Assembly (NCBI GenBank): GCA_903837555.1
Contig: CAILUV010000016.1
Span: forward strand, 1-64,000
Origin: an uncultured Alphaproteobacteria bacterium
Lineage (GTDB): Bacteria; Pseudomonadota; Alphaproteobacteria; Micropepsales; Micropepsaceae
Direction: 5' to 3'
DNA length: 64,000 bases
Positions 42,294 through 51,533 of the stretch are shown piece after piece. The notes beneath the pieces were generated by a model that made no database searches, was not told the origin of the DNA, and was given only the letters and a program-made list of their open reading frames with translations. The position numbers and the translations under genes were made by a program. Each line of letters begins with the position of its first letter. Position 1 is the stretch's first letter.

Positions 42294-45200
42294 ATGTCGC
42301 TCTCCCGCTTCTTCATCGACCGCCCGGTTTTCGCCTGGGTCATCGCCATCGTCACCATGCTGGCGGGCGGCATCGCCGCCACCAGCCTGCCGATCGAACA
42401 GTATCCCACCATCGCCCCGCCGGCGGTGGTGATCAACGCCGTCTATCCCGGCGCCGACGCCCAGACGGTGCAGAACTCGGTCACCCAGGTGATCGAGCAG
42501 CAGCTTACCGGCCTGGACAACCTGCTTTATTTCTCGTCCGCCTCGAACGCCAATGGCAGCGCCGCCATCACCGTCACCTTCGCGCCCGGCACCGATCCGG
42601 ACATCGCCCAGGTGCAGGTGCAGAACAAGGTGCAGGCCGCCGTTCCCAAGCTGCCGTCCCAGGTGCAGCAGATCGGCGTCACCGTCGCCAAGAACCAGCC
42701 CAACTTCATCATCGTCATCGGCGTCTATGACGATACCGGCCGCTACAACAACGTCGACGTGTCAGACTTCATCACCAGCCGCATGGCCGATCAGCTTGCC
42801 CGCGTGCCGGGCGTGGGCAACACCCAGGTGTTCGGCGCGCAGTATGCGATGCGCATCTGGCTGGACCCGTTCAAGCTGAAGAATTTCAGCCTGATGCCGT
42901 CGGACGTGTCCGCCGCGATCCAGGCGCAGAACGTGCAGGTTTCCGCCGGCCAGATCGGCCAGCAGCCGTCCGTGAAGGGCCAGCAGCTCAACGCCACCGT
43001 CACGGCCCAGTCGCGCCTGCAGACGCCGGAGCAATTCCGCGAAATCGTGCTGAAGACGTCGCCCGGCGGCGCCGTCGTGCGCCTGAGCGATGTCGCCCGC
43101 GTCGAACTGGGCGCGGAGTCCTACGAAATCACCAGCCTGTTCAACGGTCATCCGGCCGCCGGTGTGGCCGTGATGCTGGCGCCAGGCGCCAATGCGCTCA
43201 GCACCGTGGCCCTGGTCAAGGAACGCGCCGAAGAACTGCGTGCCACCCTGCCGCCGGGCATGAAGATGGTCTATCCGGTGGACAACACCACCTTCATCCG
43301 CCTTTCCATCCGCGACGTGGTGGTAACGCTGATCGAAGCCATCATCCTGGTCGTTCTGGTGATGTACCTGTTCCTGCAGAACTGGCGCGCCACGCTGATC
43401 CCCGCCATTGCCGTGCCGGTCGTGTTGCTGGGCACCTTCGGCATCCTGGCCATGTTCGGCTACACGATAAACACGCTGACGCTGTTCGCGCTCGTGCTGG
43501 TCATCGGCCTGTTGGTGGACGACGCGATTGTCGTGGTCGAAAACGTCGAGCGCATCATGCATGAGGAAAAGCTCAGTCCGTATGACGCGACGCTGAAATC
43601 GATGCAGGAAATCACCGGCGCCCTGATCGGCATCGGCCTGGTGCTGACGGCGGTGTTCCTGCCGATGGCCTTCTTCGGCGGTTCGACAGGCGTGATCTAT
43701 CGCCAGTTCTCCATCACCATCGTTTCGGCGATGACGCTGTCGATCCTGGTGGCGCTGATCCTGACCCCGTCGCTCTGCGCCACCATGATGAAGCCGGTGG
43801 AAGGCGACGGTCACAAGCATGGCCGCTTCTTCACCTGGTTCAACCGCAACTTCGATGCCTTCCGCGACTGGTACCAGAAGCGCACCTCCTGGTTCCTGCA
43901 CAACACCTGGAAGGTGATGGCAGCGTTCATGGCCATCGTCGCCCTAATGGCGTTCCTGTTTGTGCGCCTGCCCACCGGGTTTCTGCCGGACGAAGACCAG
44001 GGCTTTGTCATCACCCTGATCACCCTGCCCACCGGCGCGGTGCAGGAACGCACCATGGCCGTGGCCAAGGAAGTGTCGAAATTCTATCTCGAAGACGAGA
44101 AGGACAATGTGGACTTCACGTTCGTCATCGCCGGCTTCAGCTTCTCCGGCGCGGGCCAGAATACGGGCCTTGCCTTTACCCGGCTGAAAGACTGGGACCA
44201 GCGCAAGGGCAAGCAGAACACCGCACAGGCCGTCGCCCAGCGCGCTTTCATGAAGTTCATGCAGCTTCCTGATGCCCAGGTCTTCGCCCTGGTGCCGCCC
44301 AGCGTGCAGGAACTGGGTCAGTCGTCCGGCTTCGACATCCAGATGCAGGATCGCGGCAATGTCGGTCATGCCGCGCTGATGGGATACCGCAACCAGGTTC
44401 TGGGCATGTCGATGCAGAACCCCAAGCTGCAGGGCGTTCGCCCCAACAGCCTGGAAGACACGCCCCAGCTTCACATCGATATCGACCAGGCCAAGGCCAA
44501 CACGCTGGGCGTGCTGCCGTCGAACATCAACGCGACCCTCAGCGCCGCCTGGGGCAGCGCCTATATCAACGACTTCCTCGACCGGGGCCGCGTCAAGCGC
44601 GTCTACATGCAGGGCGACGCGCCCTATCGCATGAAGCCGGAAGACCTGAACCGCTGGTATGTGCGCAACAATGCGGGCGAGATGACACCCTTCTCGTCCT
44701 TTGCCACCTCGACCTGGAAACAGGGTCCGGCGTCGCTGACGCGCTACAACGGCTTTCCCTCCATCCAGTTGATGGGTGCGGGCGCGCCGGGCGTGTCCTC
44801 GGGTACGGCATTGAAAGAGATGGACGCCATCTTCAAGAAACTGCCGCCGGACATCGGCTATGAGCTGACCGGCCTGTCCTATCAGGAACAGGCCAGCGGG
44901 GCGCAGGCGCCTGCCCTGTACGCCCTGTCGATCCTGGTGATCTATCTGTGCCTTGCGGCGCTGTATGAAAGCTGGGCCATCCCGCTGTCGGTGATGCTGG
45001 TGATCCCGCTGGGCGTGGTCGGCGCGTTGCTGGCCGCCTGGAGTCGCGGGCTGTTCAACGACATCTACTTCCAGGTCGGCCTGCTCACCACCATCGGGCT
45101 ATCGGCAAAGAACGCAATTCTGATTGTCGAGTTCGCGGTCGATGCGGAGCGACGAGGCGCCAGCGCCTACGACGCCGCGATGGAAGCGGCGCGGCTGCGG

Positions 45201-45401
45201 CTGCGCCCCATCCTGATGACCTCGATCGCCTTCATCGCGGGCGTGGCGCCGCTGGCCATGGCCACGGGCGCGGGCGCGGGTTCGCAGAACGACATCGGCA
45301 CCGGCGTGATCGGCGGCATGATCAGCGCCACCGTGCTGGCGATCTTCTTCGTGCCGGTCTTCTTCCAGCTCGTGAACACCAAGCTGCAGCACCATAAATA
45401 G
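42294..45401 (+). CDS. RND multidrug efflux permease (AcrB/HAE1 type)
   Basis: A 1035-residue, 12-helix proton-driven pump of normal length. The proton-relay motif VIGLLVDDAIVVVENVER carries the paired Asp residues, and GLSAKNAILIVEFA in the second half includes the partner Lys. The N-terminal IDRPVFAWVIAI and QYPTIAPPAVVI are typical of the HAE1 family, which exports hydrophobic drugs, dyes and detergents. Specificity cannot be read. It follows the adaptor without a gap and is ended by a strong terminator. Confidence 0.95.
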   Translation: MSLSRFFIDRPVFAWVIAIVTMLAGGIAATSLPIEQYPTIAPPAVVINAVYPGADAQTVQNSVTQVIEQQLTGLDNLLYFSSASNANGSAAITVTFAPGTDPDIAQVQVQNKVQAAVPKLPSQVQQIGVTVAKNQPNFIIVIGVYDDTGRYNNVDVSDFITSRMADQLARVPGVGNTQVFGAQYAMRIWLDPFKLKNFSLMPSDVSAAIQAQNVQVSAGQIGQQPSVKGQQLNATVTAQSRLQTPEQFREIVLKTSPGGAVVRLSDVARVELGAESYEITSLFNGHPAAGVAVMLAPGANALSTVALVKERAEELRATLPPGMKMVYPVDNTTFIRLSIRDVVVTLIEAIILVVLVMYLFLQNWRATLIPAIAVPVVLLGTFGILAMFGYTINTLTLFALVLVIGLLVDDAIVVVENVERIMHEEKLSPYDATLKSMQEITGALIGIGLVLTAVFLPMAFFGGSTGVIYRQFSITIVSAMTLSILVALILTPSLCATMMKPVEGDGHKHGRFFTWFNRNFDAFRDWYQKRTSWFLHNTWKVMAAFMAIVALMAFLFVRLPTGFLPDEDQGFVITLITLPTGAVQERTMAVAKEVSKFYLEDEKDNVDFTFVIAGFSFSGAGQNTGLAFTRLKDWDQRKGKQNTAQAVAQRAFMKFMQLPDAQVFALVPPSVQELGQSSGFDIQMQDRGNVGHAALMGYRNQVLGMSMQNPKLQGVRPNSLEDTPQLHIDIDQAKANTLGVLPSNINATLSAAWGSAYINDFLDRGRVKRVYMQGDAPYRMKPEDLNRWYVRNNAGEMTPFSSFATSTWKQGPASLTRYNGFPSIQLMGAGAPGVSSGTALKEMDAIFKKLPPDIGYELTGLSYQEQASGAQAPALYALSILVIYLCLAALYESWAIPLSVMLVIPLGVVGALLAAWSRGLFNDIYFQVGLLTTIGLSAKNAILIVEFAVDAERRGASAYDAAMEAARLRLRPILMTSIAFIAGVAPLAMATGAGAGSQNDIGTGVIGGMISATVLAIFFVPVFFQLVNTKLQHHK

Positions 45402-45429
45402 GCCTGACCGGCCTTCACGGACGGCCAAG

Positions 45430-45465
45430 GGGCGCTCCTGACATCAGGGGCGCCCTTTGCTTTTT
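45430..45465 (+). terminator. Intrinsic terminator of the efflux operon
   Basis: A long near-perfect stem GGGCGCTCCTGA (45430-45441) with TCAGGGGCGCCC (45444-45455) is followed by TTTGCTTTTT. It lies 29 bases after the permease stop and before the alpha/beta hydrolase gene. Confidence 0.85.
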
Positions 45466-45512
45466 GGGCACCAATGCGCATGCTTGCCCCCACAAAAGAA
45501 CAGGGGTGGGAC

Positions 45513-46622
45513 ATGAAACGCTGGACCTTGGGACTGCTGGCGGCGCTGGCCGCGATACCGGCGCTGGCGCCCGCACAAGCCCAAGAGACGCGCATGCGCG
45601 AGCACAGCGTCACCGTCACCTCGACCGTGCCCGCCATCGCCGGACAGAAGGTCAAATTGTACCTGCGCGAGCGGGCGCTGCCGAACGTGCTGCAGCGGGG
45701 TGCGGGCGACAAGGTGGTGCTGTTCGTGCACGGCGCGGGCACCCCCGCCGAAGTCAGCTTCGACGTGCCCTATCAGGATTATAGCTGGATGGGCTATCTG
45801 GCCAAGGCTGGATACGACGTGTTCAGCGTCGACATGACCGGCTATGGCCGCTCGCACCGCCCGCCGCAGATGAACGACAAGTGCAACCTGTCGCCCGAGC
45901 AGCAGAAGCTGTTCGGCGTGAACTGCGCCCAGACCTATCCAGGCGCGCTGACCAATATGGGATCGGACTGGAACGATATTTCTGCGGCGGTCGAGTACAT
46001 CAAGAAATTGCGCAAGGTGGACAAGGTCCATCTGATCGCCTGGTCGCAGGGCGGCCCGCGCGCGGGTGGCTGGGCGGCGCAGAACCCTTCGCAGGTGAAC
46101 AAGCTGATCCTGCTGGCGCCCGCCTATGGCCGCGCCGTCAAGGCCGAGCCGCCGCCATTGCCCGCGCCCGGCCCAGCCTTCAACGTGCAGAGCCACAAGA
46201 TCTTCACCGACAACTGGACCCGCCAGGCGCCGTGCGAAAAGCAGATCGATCCGGCCGCCGCCGCATCCGTCTGGTCGGAAATGCTGAAATCCGATCCGGT
46301 GGGTTCACGCTGGACGCCCGCGGTGCGCCGCGCGCCCATCGCTACCACCTATGGCTGGACCACCGAACGGGTGAAGGCGATGACCACGCCGACGCTGATG
46401 GTGGTGGGCACCCATGATGCCCAGGTGCAGCCCCAGCGGGTGAAGGATTTTTATGAAGATCTCGGCAGCCCGCAAAAAGCCTATGTCGAGCTGGGCTGCG
46501 CCTCGCACAATGCGATGTGGGAAAGCAGCCGCCACATCCTGTTCAAGGCATCGCTGGAATGGCTGGAAAAAGGCACCGTGGAAGGTCAGACGAACACCAT
46601 GCAGCGGCTGGGGTTCCAGTAG
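45513..46622 (+). CDS. Secreted alpha/beta hydrolase
   Basis: A 369-residue protein with a signal peptide (LGLLAALAAIPALAPAQAQ, cleavage near residue 25). Mature alpha/beta hydrolase: oxyanion region VVLFVHGAGTPAE, strand VDMTGYGRSHRPP, nucleophile elbow IAWSQGGPRAG (the first position is Ala rather than Gly), acid region VVGTHDAQVQPQRV and His in CASHNAMWE. The substrate is unknown. The ATG at 45513 has AGGGGTGGG upstream. dusA follows 32 bases later. Confidence 0.82.
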   Translation: MKRWTLGLLAALAAIPALAPAQAQETRMREHSVTVTSTVPAIAGQKVKLYLRERALPNVLQRGAGDKVVLFVHGAGTPAEVSFDVPYQDYSWMGYLAKAGYDVFSVDMTGYGRSHRPPQMNDKCNLSPEQQKLFGVNCAQTYPGALTNMGSDWNDISAAVEYIKKLRKVDKVHLIAWSQGGPRAGGWAAQNPSQVNKLILLAPAYGRAVKAEPPPLPAPGPAFNVQSHKIFTDNWTRQAPCEKQIDPAAAASVWSEMLKSDPVGSRWTPAVRRAPIATTYGWTTERVKAMTTPTLMVVGTHDAQVQPQRVKDFYEDLGSPQKAYVELGCASHNAMWESSRHILFKASLEWLEKGTVEGQTNTMQRLGFQ

Positions 46623-46654
46623 CGTTAAGGCTGGCGGGGCGGTAAAAGCCCGCC

Positions 46655-47623
46655 ATGTACCACCGCTTTTCCGTCGCCCCGATGATGGACTGGACCGACA
46701 GTCCCTGCCGGGTGCTGCATCGCTGCCTGACGCGACATGCGCTGCTGTACACCGAGATGGTGACGGCGGATGCGGTATTGCACGGCGACCGGATGCGGCT
46801 GCTGGCGTTTGACGGCAGCGAACATCCGCTGGCGCTGCAACTGGGCGGCAGCGATCCGGGCAAGCTGGCGCAGGCGTCGCGCATTGCCGCCGATTTTGGC
46901 TATGACGAAGTGAACTTGAATGTCGGCTGCCCGTCGGACCGGGTGCAGTCGGGGCGGTTCGGCGCTTGTCTTATGCGGGAGCCTGCGTTGGTGGCGGAGT
47001 GTGTCGCCGCAATGCGCGCTGCAGTTTCCATTCCGGTCACGGTGAAGTGCCGCATCGGGGTGGACGACCAGGATCCGGAAACTGCCTTGCGTGCGCTGAT
47101 CGATGCCTGCGCTGCTTCCGGCGTGACGGTGTTCGCGGTTCATGCCCGCAAAGCGTGGCTGGAAGGCCTGTCGCCCAAGGAAAACCGCGACGTGCCGCCG
47201 CTGGATTACGGCCTGGTCTATCGCGTGAAGCACGAACGACCCAGCCTCACCATCCTGGTCAATGGCGGCATCGAGACGCTGGAACAGGCGGACGAGCATC
47301 TGCGCCATGTCGACGGCGTGATGCTGGGCCGCGCCGCCTATCACAATCCGGTGCTGTTGGCCGAGGTGGATGCGCGCTTCTTCGGCGGCGAGCAGCGCGA
47401 CCTGGATGCGGCGGTGGCGCAATATTGCGAACATGTCGAACGCGAACTGGGCAAAGGCGCGCGGCTGCATACGCTGATCAAGCCGATGCTGGGGCTGTAC
47501 AATGGCCGCCCCGGCGCCCGCCTGTTTCGCCGTCATCTTAGCGAGAATGCCCCGTCCCATGATGCCGGCATCAGCGTGCTGCGCGATGCCCTCGCCTTTA
47601 TAGGCCAGCGCCGCGCGGCATAA
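46655..47623 (+). CDS. dusA: tRNA-dihydrouridine(20/20a) synthase DusA
   Basis: A 322-residue FMN enzyme that reduces uridine 20/20a in tRNA. DusA-specific features are VAPMMDWTDSPCRVLHR at the N-terminus, the catalytic cysteine in NLNVGCPSDRVQSG, and VHARKAWLEGLSPKENRDVPPLDYGLVY. It is clearly a different subgroup from dusB six kilobases away. It is convergent with the following esterase gene; the 12-base gap holds no clear terminator. Confidence 0.93.
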   Translation: MYHRFSVAPMMDWTDSPCRVLHRCLTRHALLYTEMVTADAVLHGDRMRLLAFDGSEHPLALQLGGSDPGKLAQASRIAADFGYDEVNLNVGCPSDRVQSGRFGACLMREPALVAECVAAMRAAVSIPVTVKCRIGVDDQDPETALRALIDACAASGVTVFAVHARKAWLEGLSPKENRDVPPLDYGLVYRVKHERPSLTILVNGGIETLEQADEHLRHVDGVMLGRAAYHNPVLLAEVDARFFGGEQRDLDAAVAQYCEHVERELGKGARLHTLIKPMLGLYNGRPGARLFRRHLSENAPSHDAGISVLRDALAFIGQRRAA

Positions 47624-47635
47624 GCGCGATCATTA

Positions 47636-48637
47636 CTAAACCGCGTTCTTGAAAAAGCCATGCGTTGCGCCCCAGCGCAGCACCAGCTCCGGCCACACCG
47701 CCGTGGGCTTTCCCACCGTGCGCGCCAGGCCGAAGCCATGGCCGCCGGTTTCAAAAATATGGATTTCCGACGGCACCCGCGAACCCTGCAGCGCGGCGTA
47801 ATAGGCAAGGCTGTTGGGCACGGTCGGCACCACCGTGTCGTCGGCGGCGGCAACGATAAAGGTGGGCGGCGAAGCGGCGATCACCAGCCGCTGGCAGGAA
47901 TAGGCCTCGATCTGCTCGCTGGTGGCATTGGGGCCCAGCAATCTGTCGCGCGATCCCGCATGCGCGCCCTGCCCCAGCGTGATCACCGGATACATCGGCA
48001 CCGAGAACGTCGGCCGCGCATCGACCTTGTCGATCTCGTCGATCGGCTTGTAGACCGTGTCGTCGAAGCGCGTGGCGATGGACGCGGCCAGGTGCCCGCC
48101 GGCGGAAAAACCCATGAAGCCGATCTGGTTTTCGTCGAGATGGAATTTGGCGGCATTGGCGCGAACCAGCCGCATGGCGCGCTGGGCATCCTGCAGCGGC
48201 ACGTCGCTGCGATTGGCCCAGCCTTCGCCCGGCAGGCGGTAGCGCAGCACAAAACAGGTCACGCCCGCTTTGTTGAAGCGCCGCGCGATATCCATGCCTT
48301 CGAAATCCAGCATCTGGCGGGCATAGCCGCCGCCCGGCGCGATGATCAGCGCCGAACCGTCGGGCTTGGGCGCGCGAAAGACATTCATCACCGGCACGCC
48401 GACCTGGTCGATGGCGCGGTCGTGCGGCGTGATATAGGGGGGCTCGTGATTGTGGACGCGGATCGGCGGCAGCTTCAGCCCTTCGCCGCCGGGCGGGGTG
48501 CCCGGCCACAGCAGGATATTTTCCTTCGGATCGCTGGGCAGCACGCCATCGCCCGGCACCAGCGTGTCGGCCAATGCGGGTCTTGCGACAGCGGCGGCGA
48601 TGCCCAATCCGATGGCGGTGCGGCGATCCATGTCCAT
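47636..48637 (-). CDS. BD-FAE/acetyl-xylan-esterase-like alpha/beta hydrolase, exported (copy 1)
   Basis: A 333-residue hydrolase with a Tat-like N-terminus (MDMDRRTAIGLGIAAAVARPALA; twin Arg followed by a hydrophobic stretch). The fold is that of carbohydrate esterases and the BD-FAE family: ALIIAPGGGYARQML oxyanion region, nucleophile IGFMGFSAGGHLAAS (GFSAG) near residue 190, FIVAAADDTVVP acid region and GGHGFG histidine. The strand LLWPGTPPGGEG is characteristic. A close paralogue lies at 50516-51508 in the same orientation. The substrate is probably a sugar-ester or similar, not shown. Confidence 0.82.
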   Translation of the reverse strand: MDMDRRTAIGLGIAAAVARPALADTLVPGDGVLPSDPKENILLWPGTPPGGEGLKLPPIRVHNHEPPYITPHDRAIDQVGVPVMNVFRAPKPDGSALIIAPGGGYARQMLDFEGMDIARRFNKAGVTCFVLRYRLPGEGWANRSDVPLQDAQRAMRLVRANAAKFHLDENQIGFMGFSAGGHLAASIATRFDDTVYKPIDEIDKVDARPTFSVPMYPVITLGQGAHAGSRDRLLGPNATSEQIEAYSCQRLVIAASPPTFIVAAADDTVVPTVPNSLAYYAALQGSRVPSEIHIFETGGHGFGLARTVGKPTAVWPELVLRWGATHGFFKNAV

Positions 48638-48706
48638 GCGTCCTTAATTCATGGCGGGAAAGATCACACTCTTTCCCTTTTTCCGGCAAGGCGTAATGTG
48701 CGCCCC

Positions 48707-49693
48707 ATGATCAAGCGCGCGGTACTTCTTTTCCTGCTTTTCACCCTGCCGGCATCGGCGCAGGACGCACCGGTCTATGGCGCGCGGCTGGAAGGCTTCG
48801 ATTACCCGCACCCGGTGCAAATTTTCCGCTTCACCAGCCAGAAGACGCCGATGGAAATGGCGTACATGGATGTGAAGCCGTCCAAGCCCAACGGACGCAC
48901 CGTGGTGCTGCTGCATGGCAAGAATTTCTGCGCCGCCACATGGGAAGGCACGATTGCAGCGCTGACCGGCGCGGGCTACCGGGTAATCGCGCCCGACCAG
49001 GTGGGCTTCTGCAAATCCACCAAGCCCGCGCACTACCAGTATTCGTTCGAGCAGCTCGCCGCCAACACCAAGGCGCTGCTGGACAGCCTGGGCATTTCCC
49101 GCGTCACCATCATGGGCCATTCCATGGGCGGCATGCTGGCGACACGTTTCGCCCTCACCTTCCCGCAAGTGACCGAACAGTTGGTGTCGGTCAATCCGCT
49201 GGGGCTGGAAGATGGCCGCGCCAAGGGCGTGCCGTGGGGCAGCGTGGACGAGAATTACAAGGCTGCGCTGAACACCACCGCCGACAGCGCGCGGGAATAC
49301 CAGCGCACGGTGTATTACGCCGGCATCTGGAAACCCGAATATGAAAAGTGGGTGCAGATGCAGGTCGGCATGTATCGCGGCGCAGGCAAGGAAATCATGG
49401 CCTGGAACAGCGCCCTGACCTCCGAAATGATCGCCACCCAGCCGGTGGTCCATGAGCTGGAGCGGCTGAAGATGCCGGTGCTGCTGCTGATCGGCGACAA
49501 GGACACGACGGGCCGCAGCAACCGCGCGCCCAAGGAGGTGCAGGCCACGCTGGGTAATTTCCCGGCCATGAGCGAAGCCGCGAAGGCGCGTATTCCAACC
49601 GCCAAACTGGTGCGCTTTGCCGACATGGGCCACTCACCCCAGATTCAGGACCCGGCGCGGTTCCACGCGGCGTTGCTGAGCGGACTCAGATAA
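48707..49693 (+). CDS. Secreted alpha/beta hydrolase (epoxide hydrolase/lipase-like)
   Basis: A 328-residue protein with a signal peptide (VLLFLLFTLPASAQ). It has the alpha/beta hydrolase core: TVVLLHGKNFCAATWEG, VIAPDQVGFCKSTKP, nucleophile ITIMGHSMGGMLATR-type elbow (GHSMG) near residue 145, LLLIGDKDTTGRSN and FADMGHSPQIQ with the catalytic His. The family is broad, so no reaction is named. It is divergent from the esterase at 47636-48637 and its stop lies ten bases from the stop of the AT-rich cyclase-like gene. Confidence 0.85.
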   Translation: MIKRAVLLFLLFTLPASAQDAPVYGARLEGFDYPHPVQIFRFTSQKTPMEMAYMDVKPSKPNGRTVVLLHGKNFCAATWEGTIAALTGAGYRVIAPDQVGFCKSTKPAHYQYSFEQLAANTKALLDSLGISRVTIMGHSMGGMLATRFALTFPQVTEQLVSVNPLGLEDGRAKGVPWGSVDENYKAALNTTADSAREYQRTVYYAGIWKPEYEKWVQMQVGMYRGAGKEIMAWNSALTSEMIATQPVVHELERLKMPVLLLIGDKDTTGRSNRAPKEVQATLGNFPAMSEAAKARIPTAKLVRFADMGHSPQIQDPARFHAALLSGLR

Positions 49694-49702
49694 CCATAAC
49701 TG

Positions 49703-50496
49703 CTATTTGCCCAAATCAGGCTCGTTGATCAGAAGTTCGTCATGGCTGGTCTGAGGAGTTTCATTCCTCACAAATTCATTGTGGTAATTGGAAAGCCAGA
49801 AATACTTTTGTTTAGGGCCGGAAAACCCCTTCGATGCAGATAGTGCATGAACGATATTCTCACGATGCCTCGACAAGAAGCCGCCGAACTCACCCTCTTC
49901 TGCCTCGATATCTTCTTGAGAGCCGCGCAAATAATCGATGAAGTAAAGCCGATCATCCCCTCTCTTTATTAGTTTGGATATCTCAGCCCAATCCTGAGAT
50001 ACCGTATACCCCCCCCTCTCAACGCTGGCTCCAAACGATGAGCTTTAATAAGCTCGGGATCCAATACTATCCGAGGATAAATCGCGAAATTTGACTCTAA
50101 GTCATAGGCCTTAACCAGCGCTGGCCCATAAATCATCTTCGTTTCCTGATCGAAGAAAATATTTCCTATTGTAACTCCCCCACGCAGAAACACACCGCGC
50201 GCAGCTAGGTGAGCTTGCGCGAACACCAGCGATAGAAGCTCATAAAACACGGCCCCCGTTTTCCGCTGAGTATCTACTGGGCATACACGGACTACTGAAT
50301 CTGAAAAGGCTAGTGAAGCTGCTAGACCTGCCTCCAGCACGACGCCTTCGTTTCCGTCGCTGGCAATTCCTCGGAGTTGTTCAAGTATTTCCCCTATCTC
50401 GTCAGAACTTCGTTGCGCGACTATCTCCCGAAAACCTAGAATATCAATGAATGTAACTATCGCACGACGATAGGGGAACGACTGGGTAGCGGGCAT
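49703..50496 (-). pseudogene. Class III nucleotide-cyclase-like protein, frameshifted at a G8 run
   Basis: The start is ATG at 50496 with AGGAG nine bases upstream. The 5' frame stops at 49969 after about 175 residues. If one base is added (or two removed) at the run of eight C on the plus strand (50009-50016), the frame continues to a TAG at 49703 and gives a coherent protein of about 264 residues ending with DDRLYFIDYLRGS and KQKYFWLSNYHNEFV. The N-terminal FIDILGF (Asp18) and LAFSDSVV (Asp66) resemble the two metal aspartates of class III cyclases, and FLRGGVTIGNIFF plus YGPALVKAYDLES resemble the dimer region, but the transition-state Asn/Arg are not conserved. Base composition is visibly poorer in G/C than all neighbours (23 of 60 in 50041-50100), pointing to transfer. 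Confidence 0.6.
50009..50016. repeat. Run of eight C (G8 on coding strand) at the frameshift point
   Basis: Eight consecutive C bases on the plus strand, read as AGA-GGG-GGG-GGT in the minus-strand gene. With eight bases the frame closes about 17 codons later; with nine it opens to the natural end. Such tracts are typical slippage sites. Confidence 0.9.
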
Positions 50497-50515
50497 TTTC
50501 TCTCCTTGGAATGGA

Positions 50516-51508
50516 TTATGCCTCAAATCCGTGGGCTGCGGCCCAGGTCATAAACAGGCTGGGCCAGGCAGCGGCGGGTTTGCCCTTGGTCCAGTGCAGG
50601 CTGAAGCCGTGGCCGCCTTCCTGGAAGATGTGCATCTGTGACGGAATCTTCGCGGCCTGCAGTGCTTCATAAAAGGCGATGCCGTTGTCGAACGGCAGCA
50701 CGACCTCGTCATCGGCGGGCAGCACGATGAAGGATGGCACCGTTTCCGCCGCGACATTCTTTTCCAGCGAATAGCGCGTCACGGCTTCGGGCGACGGATT
50801 TTCGCCCAGCAGCTTGTCGCGCGAACCCTGATGCGCGCCTTCACCCATGGTGATCACCGGGTACATATGGACCGCCACCAGCGGCCTGGCGCTCAGCGTA
50901 TCGGCGGCATCGACCGGCAGGTAACTCTGCGTGGCATAGCGCATGGCCAGCATCGCAGACAGATGGCCGCCGGCGCTGAAGCCGATCGCGGCCAGCCTGG
51001 CCGGATCGACGCCATAAGCGGCCGCGTTGTGGCGGATAAGCCGCATGGCGCGCTGCGCGTCTTGCAACGGCACTTCGCTGCGGTTGGCCCAGCCTTCGCC
51101 CGGCAGGCGATAACGCAGCACAAAACAGGTGATGCCCAGCGCGGCAAAATGCTGCGCGATCTCGCGCCCGCCCCGGTCCATGCCCTGCGCGGCATAGCCG
51201 CCGCCTGGAATGATCAAGAGGCCCAGGCCATTGGGCTTTGTGGGGCGGTAGACGAAAAAGCCCGGTGTCTGGATCTGGCTGACGGCGCGGACGTGAAAGC
51301 CGTCCGCCTCGACCGTGTCGGTGAATTTCAGGGTGAGCTTGACGCCCTCGCCATCCGGCGGCGTGCCCGGCCACAGCCGCACGAAGTCGGTGGTGTCCCC
51401 GGGCAGATAGCCATCGGCGCGCATGGCCACGGACCCGCTTTGGGCGAAGGCAAAACGCGGCAGCAGCGCGGTGATGGCGCCAAGGCCCAGGGCAACGCGG
51501 CGGTTCAT
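50516..51508 (-). CDS. BD-FAE/acetyl-xylan-esterase-like alpha/beta hydrolase, exported (copy 2)
   Basis: A 330-residue paralogue of the protein at 47636-48637. The N-terminus is again Tat-like (MNRRVALGLGAITALLPRFAFAQ). Shared features are RLWPGTPPDGEG, LLIIPGGGYAAQGMD, the near-identical block GITCFVLRYRLPGEGWANR, nucleophile AIGFSAGGHLSAM and GGHGFSLHW. The ATG at 51508 is chosen for the signal sequence and GGGGA upstream; an open frame to 51577 is noncoding in character. The AT-richer cyclase-like gene starts only 20 bases after its stop, so the esterase end appears to be one border of the inserted segment. Confidence 0.83.
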   Translation of the reverse strand: MNRRVALGLGAITALLPRFAFAQSGSVAMRADGYLPGDTTDFVRLWPGTPPDGEGVKLTLKFTDTVEADGFHVRAVSQIQTPGFFVYRPTKPNGLGLLIIPGGGYAAQGMDRGGREIAQHFAALGITCFVLRYRLPGEGWANRSEVPLQDAQRAMRLIRHNAAAYGVDPARLAAIGFSAGGHLSAMLAMRYATQSYLPVDAADTLSARPLVAVHMYPVITMGEGAHQGSRDKLLGENPSPEAVTRYSLEKNVAAETVPSFIVLPADDEVVLPFDNGIAFYEALQAAKIPSQMHIFQEGGHGFSLHWTKGKPAAAWPSLFMTWAAAHGFEA

Positions 51509-51533
51509 GGCGAACTCCCCTTTTGAGGAGATG

